Source of the DNA: Typha latifolia
Lineage: Eukaryota > Streptophyta > Magnoliopsida > Poales > Typhaceae
Length of the DNA stretch: 64,000 nucleotides
Direction of reading: 5' to 3'
NCBI GenBank assembly: GCA_019914945.1
Contig: CM034102.1
Location: forward strand, 10,901,501 to 10,965,500
The position numbers and the translations under genes were made by a program. Below are positions 34,079 through 44,000 of the stretch, piece by piece. The notes below the pieces were generated by a model, which saw nothing but the letters and a program-made list of their open reading frames with translations, did not search any database and was not told the origin of the DNA. Every line of letters starts with the position of its first letter. Positions within the stretch are counted from its first letter, which is position 1.

Positions 34079-35445
34079 ATGTCATTTGAATTTACACCTC
34101 CATCGCCAGACTCATTTCAAGATTTTAACAATCAAGCTAACAAAGCATTCAACACAGTCGCGATCGTCGGTGTTTGTGAGAAGCTAAACAACCATGTACC
34201 ACTACTCTAAGCTAACTATGCATTTCTGCTTATCAATTTTTACCTTCAATTTTGCAGTGGTTTCAGTGATTGGCGTAATTGGGCTAGTTGTGGTAGCATA
34301 TCTCGTATACAAGTGTGTGAACAAGCATGGGCTGCCATCAGTTAGCATTCAAACTCACCCTACAAGAGGAGCTGCGCCATCAGTTCCACCTTTTTATGCA
34401 ACAGTTGCAGATTCCGAGATCAGGATGGCAACAGTCGAGAATTTCCTCAACGAAATTGCTGGAGAGAAACCGATCAGGTTTTTGCCACAGCAGATCGTTG
34501 GATTCACACGAAACTACTTGACTAAATTGGGCTCCGGTGGTTTCGGAGATGTCTACAAGGGAGAACTTCCAAATGGGGTACTTGTAGCAGTTAAGGTGCT
34601 CACATGGCAGAAGTGGGAACTATTGGTAGAACATACCACATCAACCTTGTTAGGCTCTATGGTTTCTGTTTCGATTCGACTGTGAGAGCACTCGTTTATG
34701 AATACATGGAGAATGGCTCGTTGGACGACTATCTGTTCGACAACAATCGCGATACAAACTTCGCGACGTTGCTGGAGATCGCAACTGGAGTAGCTAACGG
34801 AATTAGATACCTGCATGAGGAGTGCCAGCAGAGGATAATTCACTATGACATAAAGCCTGGAAACATCCTTCTTGATCAGAAGTTGATCCCTAAAGTTGCA
34901 GACTTTGGATTAGCAAAGCTGTTGAGTAGGGACAACACTCATATCAGCATGATGGGAGGAAGAGGGACACCAGGTTACGCCGCTCCGGAGATGTGGTCAT
35001 CGCCGGTGGTCACCTACAAGTGCGACGTGTATAGCTTCGGTATGCTGCTATTGAGATAGCCGGAAGGCGGAGGAACTTCGAAGGAAGCATGGCGGAGAGC
35101 CAGCAGTGGCTACCAAAGTTGGTTTGGGAGAAATTTGAAGTCGGTCAGTTGTGGACGATCAGGTCACTTGCCAATATTGGAGAAGAGGATAAAGTGATTG
35201 CAGAGAGGATATTTAAGGTGGCTCTGTGGTGTGCTCAATATCAGGCAGAGGCAAGACCTCCCATGAGCAAGGTGGTCAAGATGCTTGAAGGGGAGATGGA
35301 GATCCATGCCCCACCAAACCCATTCAAACATATGCTAGCATCTGGTACAGCTATGCTTCCATGGAGTGAAGGCAGCAGAGATTCAGGAAGTGGATCAACA
35401 ATTGCAACTCCTAGCATAGAATCTAATCCACTACTCAAAAAGTAA
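34079..35445 (+). pseudogene. Receptor-like kinase pseudogene (tandem copy of 37637-40226)
   Basis: Inferred exons 34079-34175 and 34258-35445; intron 34176-34257 is 82 bp. The N-terminus MSFEFTPPSPDSF differs from the paralogue. From the transmembrane segment on it is nearly identical. Two lesions: 34 bp are missing after GTTAAGGTGCTCA (near 34600), removing the segment with the alpha-C region and shifting frame; and one base is missing at 35051-35055 (GCTGCTATTGAG versus GCTGCTGTTTGAG). It retains GSGGFGDVYKG, HYDIKPGNILL, DFG and the original stop, split over three frames. A truncated product ending in the altered frame at 34683-34685 is possible but would lack a catalytic loop. Confidence 0.9.
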
Positions 35446-35585
35446 GAGATTGAAGGCTTCAGCTTATCCTAAAAATTGTTGTTGTATAACTATATGTCTG
35501 TATCTCTCTTTCATTAATTTCAGCAACTATATTTTGACTTCATTTATTCAAGCAATTGTTTAGCAGCCACCTTCGAAGAGGGGAG

Positions 35586-35835
35586 GTTTTTTTTTTTCTT
35601 TTTCTTTTTGAAGGTAGACTTGTCTTCTATAATCCTAGTAACACGACCAGCTTTACCAATGAGAAAGAGTATCTGGTAAGAATCGATACTGTTGGTTAGA
35701 CACCCGATCCTCTCGTAGGAATCACTAGCACAACTCATGTACACCCATAAAATTAGATCGAGAGGAGCTGGGCCTCTTGAGGAAACAAAGGCGTCTACTA
35801 CCATTTGTTCACCATGTAACCCCAAATTACATAGG
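35586..35835 (-). mobile_element. Possible SINE with poly(A)-like end
   Basis: On the minus strand a 240-bp unit contains AGTATCGATTCTTACC, similar to a pol III B box and its downstream plant SINE context, and ends in an A-rich tract (AAAAAGAAAAAGAAAAAAAA). An A box is not convincing and no flanking duplication was found. A small retro-copy is the alternative. Confidence 0.35.
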
Positions 35836-36440
35836 GACTCCTACATTAATTTCGTGTCGAGGTGCTCACCGCACTATTTAAAGTGCGCACCCAGCTCATA
35901 GAAATTGAACACTACTTGTTGTTTTGAATTGATTTCACATATGTTCTTTTATTTTCTTTACATGAGCATTCTTCTGCGAGTCATGTCTTAAATTTAATTT
36001 TAATGTTTGGTGGACATGAGTATTTTAATTTTAAATTTCAAGACATTTCTTTACATGAGCATTCTTCTTCTTTTGTTTGCTATCGTTAAATTTTATTATC
36101 ATCTACATTTTTATTATAATGTATAATTTTAATTCTCAAATTTTGTATGTCAAACATATGTCATAATATAGAGATTATAAAACTGTAAAAAGATTCTTGA
36201 CAGCTATTTGATTTTTTGTTTGGTTATAACTTCTCATGTAGTGATCTGATAAATATTATTTTTTATAGGGAAGATTATATTTTAACTTCCTGTTAGGATT
36301 AAATTCATTTCACGGCCTTATGGTTCAATTTGTGTCACTTTACCCTATTATGATTATATTTAAATTGAAATTATTATTTTTTCATCATATTTATATTTAT
36401 ACTGAAATCATTGCCTTTTCATTATATTTAAAAACTTTAC
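35836..36440. other. AT-rich spacer
   Basis: No gene. CTTTACATGAGCATTCTTCT occurs twice (about 35957 and 36051), a short local duplication. Confidence 0.45.
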
Positions 36441-36645
36441 AATTTGAATTTGAAGATAGTCGTTAGAGTAACTCGAACTGAACTCCAAATTTAAAATTTG
36501 GAGACAAGTGAAGCTCTAACCGGGCTCCAAAGCTAGCTCCAAATTTGGAGTTAGAAACAGTGGGGCTCCAAATTTCGAGCCCCACCATGAAAATGGAGCC
36601 CGGCTCTATTTGTGTTTTCAACTTTTCAAAAATATCAAAATTGCT
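36441..36645. repeat. Hairpin-rich repeat with CTCCAAATTT words
   Basis: CTCCAAATTTAAAATTTGGAG is a perfect palindrome around 36484-36504, and GCTCCAAATTTGGAG-like words recur to 36605 (GGGCTCC, AGCTAGCTCC). Probably a small palindromic MITE; ends not defined. Confidence 0.55.
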
Positions 36646-37320
36646 CAATAATTATTGCATTCAATAATTTTAATTCCATCTGTATTCTTTATTAAATAAT
36701 TTAGTTAGTTAAACTGAGTATATAATTAGTTTTACTAATCAGTTTTTAACAAAAATAATACCATTGGAAAGGTCTCATCGAGACCTTTAAAATGAGTCTA
36801 ATATTAAATTATTTTTGAGTTATTTTAAATTTAATTTTTTTTTATTTATAAAAATGAGTCTAATAAATTATGTGTCCTAAAATATAATTATTTAAAATTA
36901 AACATCTATTGTTTTTATTATGTTTGGTTAATTTTTTTCTTATTTTATATAATATAATTTTAATATTTTTAGTTAATGACATGTAATGTTTATTTCGATA
37001 TTTATTTCGTATAATGTAATTTTGATGTGTTTAATTAAAAAATTAGTAATTTAAAATTACTCACATGTAAAATAATACTGATCATATTTTAGATGACAGA
37101 AATATAATAAAAAATATATTTTTTAATATATTTATTATATCTTTATCATTTGAAATTTGATTATTATTATTATTTGAGCTTTGAAAATATTTTAGAAGCA
37201 TTGGAGAGTTTATCTAATTATCTATAAATTTATCTCATGAGTATATTCAAATTTGACATTTAGATTGGTCAAATATGATGAAAAAAGTAACAGTTTGAAT
37301 TTGAATACAATTAGAAGAGA
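36646..37320. other. AT-rich spacer
   Basis: No gene or repeat recognised apart from A/T runs. Confidence 0.45.
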
Positions 37321-37538
37321 ATAAAATGATACAAGAGATATTAGCACCAAACATAATTTGTGACAGGAGTAATTTCTTTTTTCTTCTGTATACAAATTGC
37401 ATATATGAATGACGTGGTCCCTGACGAGCAAACAATAAATGGTCAATCTATTCTAGACGTCTGCTGAACGTTACCCTTCTAGTCGTATTTACAGTTTGCC
37501 GATCTTCTTCTAAAGAATGGTCAGCTTGCTTCCACCCA

Positions 37539-37547
37539 TATATATAC
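37539..37547 (+). promoter_or_regulatory. Putative TATA box of kinase gene
   Basis: TATATATAC about 90 bp upstream of the ATG at 37637, in CCCATATATATACACGAC; position and context fit a plant core promoter. Confidence 0.5.
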
Positions 37548-37636
37548 ACGACTGTATCTCGTCCCCTTAGCTTTTGCCATCATCTGTTGTTCTTCGTGTT
37601 CTTCTTTTCCCCTTCTTCGTTTCTAGCTTCACCAGG

Positions 37637-40226
37637 ATGCCTGATCCAACCACAATCATCGTCATCGTCGTGGTCATCGGTAAGAAGCTAAAAGATGTGC
37701 CAATATTAGCTAATTATATATTAATTACTTAGTTTTTTTTTTATAATTGCCACTAAAAACTTTTAAAAATATTATAATTATCATTACGTTTTTAAAGTTT
37801 CATATTTGCCGCTAACCTTTTTAACACTTTTAGAATTGCTATTATGACTAATTTTTATCGGAATATTCCTAATAGATTATTGTTAAGATTAACAAACTTG
37901 CATAAATAACAAAATACCCTTTTCCTCTTGAAGTTTTGATTGTAGAATTTTTATCAACTGATTTTTGTCTCACATATAAGAAGATAATTTTTGTTGAACT
38001 ACATTATTGATTAAAATATTGTATAGCTTTAAAATCATTTTAAACAATTTTATACAAATTTGTTCATAGTAGTTCTAGACAGATTTGAGGATGTAACTTT
38101 CGAGAGATGTTACGGAGGATCTAGCCGTTAGATCAAATATGAAATTTTGGTACGAGGTAGCCTTAAAGGAGAACTTTCCAATGAATATAGTTTCATTAAA
38201 TCAGATGTGTAGATCGAAAGATATCTTCGAAAACGTAGACAAAAGTCGGAGAGTTATCCCCTATGAGATAGGTTTGCACGAGATTTGGGATCCATGGGTA
38301 GAGACACGGAATCCTAAGTATAGGATAAAGGTGATGATGGATTGCAGGCTAAGTAGTTGATGGTGGTGGTGGCTTGCATATGTGAATGTGATAAAATGGT
38401 TGAAGGCTGCAATTAGCCTATAATTATGGTAGTGGTAAAGATATAAATTGTGCAGGAGGTAGAGACTGTTAAGATAGAGAGACGAAGGGAGAGAAATAGG
38501 CATGTCATACGAGACTAGGGGATCGGCGAAAGATGCAAGGGCAAAAGCCAATTAATCCTTCATTTCAAGCATACCTAAGATACAAGTCGAATAATAGAAT
38601 ATCCTGCAAATATTTTCTTAAAACTGTGCAGATATAGATTTAGCTAATTAAATAAAATCTTAACATACTAAGATTTTAACTAAACCACATAAGAATAATA
38701 AATAAGATAACTAGATTCAATTCATCGAGCCCAATGTCTTTTGAGGTGATTTGATCTGGTCCGAATCACATCAAAATCAAAACAGTATTTGTGAATCTAA
38801 GTTCACTTTTAATTATAATTAGTTAGATTTAATAAATAAAATAATATTTTTGAAACAGCACAATAATTTCACTAGCAATTATAATATTTTGAAGAATATA
38901 GTGGTAATTACGATATTTTTATAAAAACTTTTCAGTGGCTATTACGATGAGAAAATCCCAATTACTTATAACCTTTTTAACTTCAATTTTGCAGTGGTTA
39001 TAATAATTGTTGTAGCTGTAATTGGGCACTCTGTTGTACCTTACCTCATATACAAGTATGCGAATAAGCATGGGCTGCCATCCGTTAGCATTCAGACGCA
39101 ACCTACAAGAGGAGAAGCGCCATCAGTTCCACCTTTTTATGCAACAGTTGAAGATTCCGAGATCAGGATGGCAACAATCGAGAATTTCCTCAACGAAATT
39201 GCTGGAGAGAAACCGATCAGGTTTTTGCCACACCAGATCGTTGGATGCACACGAAACTACTTGACTAAATTGGGCTCCGGTGGTTTCGGAGATGTCTACA
39301 AGGGAGAACTTCCAAATGGAGTACTTGTAGCAGTTAAGGTGCTCAACGGAAACTTGGATAAGAGAGTCGAGGAGCAATTCATGGCAGAAGTGGGAACTAT
39401 TGGTAGAACATACCACATCAACCTTGTTAGGCTCTATGGTTTCTGTTTCGATTTGACTGTGAGAGCACTCGTTTATGAATACATGGAGAATGGCTCGCTG
39501 GACGACTATCTGTTCGACAACAATCGCGATACAAACTTCGCGACGTTGTTGGAGATCGCAACTGGAGTAGCGAAAGGAATTAGATACCTGCATGAGGAGT
39601 GTCAGCAGAGGATAATTCACTATGACATAAAGCCTGGAAACATCCTTCTTGATCAGAAGTTGATTCCTAAAGTTGCAGACTTTGGATTAGCAAAGCTGTT
39701 GAGTAGGGACAACACTCATATCAGCATGATGGGAGGAAGAGGGACACCAGGTTACGCCGCTCCGGAGATGTGGGCATCGCCGGTGGTCACCTACAAGTGC
39801 GACGTGTATAGCTTCGGTATGCTGCTGTTTGAGATAGCTGGAAGGCGGAGGATCTTCGAAGGAAACCTGGCGGAGAGCCAGCAGTGGCTACCAAAGTTGG
39901 TGTGGGAGAAATTTGAAGTCGGTCAGTTGTGGGAGATCAGGTCACTTGCCAATATTGGAGAAGAGGATAAAGTGATTGCAGAGAGGATGTTTAAGGTGGC
40001 TCTATGGTGTGTTCAGTATCAGGCAGAGGCAAGACCTCCCATGAGCAAGGTGGTCAAGATGCTTGAAGGGGAGATGGAGATCCATGCCCCACCAAACCCA
40101 TTCAAACATATGCTAGCATCTGGTACAGCTTTGCTTCCATGGAGTGAAGACAGCAGGGATTCATCAGGAAATGGGTCAACAGGTGCAACTCCTAGTAGAG
40201 AATCTAATCCACTCCTGAGAAAATAG
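37637..40226 (+). CDS. Receptor-like kinase without ectodomain, non-RD (LRK10-like group)
   Basis: Two exons: 37637-37679 and 38995-40226 (TAG), phase-1 intron of 1315 bp, 424 residues. Exon 1 codes MPDPTTIIVIVVVI; with exon 2 this makes one hydrophobic segment (about residues 7-30) almost at the N-terminus. Kinase landmarks: GSGGFGDVYKG (107-117), Lys in VAVKVL (129), Glu in FMAEVGTI (about 146), HYDIKPGNILL with Asp 225, DFG Asp 243, GYAAPEMW (about 268-274). HYD in place of HRD marks a non-RD kinase. The extracellular domain of a classical receptor kinase is absent, so it may act with a partner receptor or as a membrane-anchored kinase (inference). The intron was enlarged by a MULE-type element carrying an LTR. 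The tandem pseudogene 34079-35445 retains a short intron. Confidence 0.9.
37732..38959. mobile_element. MULE-type non-autonomous element in kinase intron
   Basis: Perfect 9-bp duplication AATTACTTA at 37723-37731 and 38960-38968. Imperfect terminal inverted repeats: TATAATTGCCACTAAAAA on the left, CGTAATAGCCACTGAAAA as reverse complement on the right, extending through about 50 bp (ATATTATAATTA / ATATCGTAATTA). No transposase. An LTR-like piece lies inside. Confidence 0.75.
38108..38773 (-). repeat. LTR-A-related sequence nested in the intronic element
   Basis: TGTTACGGAGG to CGAATCACATCA with shared blocks GAGCCCAATGTC, TAACTAGATTCAATTCAT and GTAGCCTTAAAGG (also similar to 63090-63330). No matching 5-bp flanks (AGAGA versus AAATC). 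Confidence 0.5.
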
Positions 40227-41048
40227 ACATGGAAGGCTTCGACATAACCTAAAGATTGGTGCTGTATAATTTATTGCATGTATTTCTACTTATGTTTCAT
40301 CTATTTCAGTTGATTCATTTATTATACTTGATATCATTTATTCAAGCAATTGCATCCAACTTTTAGAAGCCTTTAAAGAGATGGGCACTAATAAAACGAC
40401 TTCTGCACGGGGTAATAAATGAATACAAAAGTAGAACCAGGCCTTGTGACTCGTTAATCTTTGGGAAGACAAATAAAGCTTACGATTGAAGGGAAATTCC
40501 GGCCCAAGAGTAGGAAGGATAAATCCAGCAGTGAACAAGATCCAAATGAAAACCGTACTTCATCAGATCTATCCAAGATTTTCAACAAGCTCAACTTGGT
40601 GCGCAGCCAAAAGTTGATGATGGGACTATCGTTGACAGACCATTAAGTTGTATTCCTTGTTCCAGCTTTGGCATGTAAATCTTACCTTTCACAAAAGAAA
40701 AAGATAATTCCTAATCGCCACTGCATTTGATTCAGCTGTCTCAAAAGAGTTCAAGGAATCTCATACTACAAACTCCCAAGAGCGAACAAAATGCCAAACC
40801 TCAACACTAGAACTCTTAACCAAACTGCCATATTGCTTTTGGCAGGGACACATGAAAGATCTAGTAACCTCACTTACACAGTTACAGAATCATCCTTCAT
40901 GGTCTCCAAGGTCATACAAATGATGCCAAGAATACCACAAACAACTTGCTGCAAACAAAAAATGGATCTGTAAGTACTGTGGGAGAAAGAATGAACTAAA
41001 GGATGAGAAAAAAGTCTCAACAAACATATGGAAATAATATTAACATAC
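40227..41048. other. Intergenic between convergent genes
   Basis: Contains the 3' ends of the kinase gene (plus) and the proline-rich protein gene (minus). A 61-codon open frame at 40461-40646 includes EGKFRPKSRKDKSSSEQD, faintly like a basic Pro/Lys segment of transcription factor IIIB B''; this is too weak to call and there is no splice support. Confidence 0.4.
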
Positions 41049-44000
41049 TTAGACAGCTTGCTCTTTGCTAATAACTTCCTTGGATTTACCACCTTCCTTC
41101 TGCTGCAAAATTGGAAAAGGACTCAGGAAATTGAATTTTATAAGCAAAAAATGCAGTAGTAGATACTCGAAGATTTGTAACTTCTCTCAATTAGCCAAGA
41201 TATCTATGAAACAGTCCAACCTTTTGTTTTAATGAAAGACAAATGCATCACAAAAATATTAAGCAGTAGAAAGAAGAGCTCCTTATATTTTATGTACAGA
41301 AAAGCAGAAGATAAATGCATTACAAGACCATCACACTGTAGAAAGAAGAGCTGCTTCTACTTTATCTATTCGTCTAGTACATCATATAGAAAATGTGCAA
41401 GCGTTTAGAGAAATAATATATAGGCCACATTCTTAATTGAAGGACAAGAAAACAATAAATCAACTATACAAGACAATGAAATTTGCCTATAAAATATGAT
41501 ATAATAGTTAAATGCAAAAGAAAATGCTGCAATACCTGACATAACCGAAGTAAAATCTTAAAATTTTAGACCTTATTCGGTTTGAGACTAAGCTCCAAAC
41601 TTAATAGTTAGTCTCATTTCTTAGTCTTAATTTTTTGAAAAATAAACTTAATTAGATATAAAAAAGATAAAAAAAATATTTGATTACTAAATTAGTTTAG
41701 GAGTCCCTAAACTAGTTCAAGAGGGTCTCTACACTCAAAGCAAACAAAGCCCTACTTATTTTGTAGTGCCTTGCAAGTGCAATGCTTCGATAATCATGAG
41801 TAGGAATGAACTACATTATTCATTCATAGATCAGTGATATGCACACAAGGTGCATACTACTGAGCAATGGTGCTAAACAAAGGGTACTTGCTGATGCAAA
41901 CATTTTCTTATGTCCCCCAAATTAACTGGAACATTCAGAATAAAAAGAGAGAACAGCCTTACCGTCCTGAGAATGTAACTTTAGTACTTCTCAGTAAATT
42001 TCAAAGCAGTGTAGTAGTATTTTACTCCGCAGTAACAAAGATATAAGTGATGCAATGCAACATCTACCATATTATAATTGAGTCAGATTACCATAATCCA
42101 AAATTTGAACTTTTGGAGGCAGAAGTTCCACAATGAAAGGCAAAACTGCTAGCAGATCTCAACAAAACTCGCACTTAACTAGATCTACAATTGGATGTTC
42201 CGAGATATTGAAACTAACTTTGCACAAGTGCAGGTCCAAAATCATAATGCATGTAAGCATTGTTATTGATGGTCTAAAGTTGAAAACATTAACAGATGAA
42301 AAATTTCAAGATACTGGCCCTTGATATTTCTCAATATCATCTGTCCTTGAAAAGTGCCCAAACACAATCAGCAGTGCTAGGAAAAGACAAAAGCTAAATT
42401 CCATAAATCCTCATTCAGGTACTTATTTATCATGCTCATTAGTCACTTGAGAGAAGAAGAATGAAAAACTTCAGCTGTTATTTAGTCTGATTTATAAATA
42501 TAAGTATAACAGTGAAAGTGAAACTTGGAATTCTGCTCTATTTGATTTTTTGGCATAGTTGTACCATAGCGAAGAAGACAACCAAAATTTCTATGTATGC
42601 AGGGGTGAAGTGATCAATTTAAAATGATCAGTTATATGCCTTGAATTATTCAGAAGGGTGAGCCTCAAAAGACCATCTTTATCATTTTCTGGTAAGAGAA
42701 TTTGCTGTCTTTATCAAGTTAGAACATTTCTGACAAAGTCGTTAAAATGGTGAGCCTAAAATACTATTTTTAAAATTTTTATGACTTGGAATTCTGCTCT
42801 AACTGAAATGTGATTAGCATACTAGTCATGACTCCTAATTACCCCTATTGACAATTAATTAGATACAGTTTATTAAATGAACTAGCTCACCTGAAAACTA
42901 TAATTATCAAGCTTTCCATTGCTTTCTACACAATATTCCAAAAGAAACAATCAAAAGAATTAGGCTAAATTATAGTTCACCATTGAACTATGACCCAGTA
43001 GCATATTATACCCTAAATAATAAAAGCATATAATTTTCCCCTAGAACTATCTAAATTCCAAAATTTCACAACTTTCACAAATTGTATAGTGTGATCTTGC
43101 AGATTGTCAGTTGCTTTGACAAAAGAAACTCCCAAGGCAGATTGATAAATGGTGCAAGTTGCTAGTTTCAAATAATTCAAACAGCAAACTGTATGTTCTT
43201 TTCTGTTCTTAGGAATGTAATGGATGTAGTGTGATACTGAATCATAGATCGGGGATGAAAAATATAATTAAACCAAAAGAAACATATTGCTATTATAATC
43301 CAGATTACAAAAATCTAGGTCCATTTTAATGTAATTTCTTGCTTTAGATCCGAAATTGCACCACCCATATAGGTGACTTATCTTTTTCAATCTATCACTT
43401 GCTATCTTCTCTCAACGTGTAACTAAGTTGTCGTCCAACTTATTCCTAATAATCAGTGTTTCTAAAAGCAGTTTTGGTGGGGTGGCGCATCAGCCGCCCT
43501 GTTAAGCTGCTCAGCACCAACATAAGGTGGCCTGCGGCCTTTGCGGGCCACCTAGGCACTAAAAAGCGCGAGGCAGGCTGGCAACCTACCGCCTTTGCGA
43601 GCTCGTGGTTCAGCCTGCCAACTAGTGAAGCAAATCAAAGTGGTTGGAAGTGGGCCGGATTCAATTTTAAACGGATCGGGGTTAAGTAACCACTTAAAAA
43701 AGACCCTATCTCTTGCTGCTCTCTCTCTCTCTCTCGATCAATCAAATTTAAAACCCTAAAGCCCTCTTTTTTCATCGTCCTCTCCAGCTCTCTCTTCCAT
43801 GGCTGAAAGAAGCAAGCGGCGACCAAGCGACCAATCAGCTAGGGTGGCAGTGATTGGCAGCATGCAGCAGCGAACTATTGTGGACGACGACGGACGCTTG
43901 TGGACAATGGTCGACAACAACAAGCAACGGTATGATCTTTCCTCTCTCTCTCTCTCTCATTCTTTTTCATTCTCTCTCAGTCTCTCCCACTTCTTCCCAG

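Noticed and set aside
40461..40646. Possible exon related to TFIIIB B'' (EGKFRPKSRKD)
   Set aside because: Match is a short basic stretch only; no splice context and no neighbouring exons.
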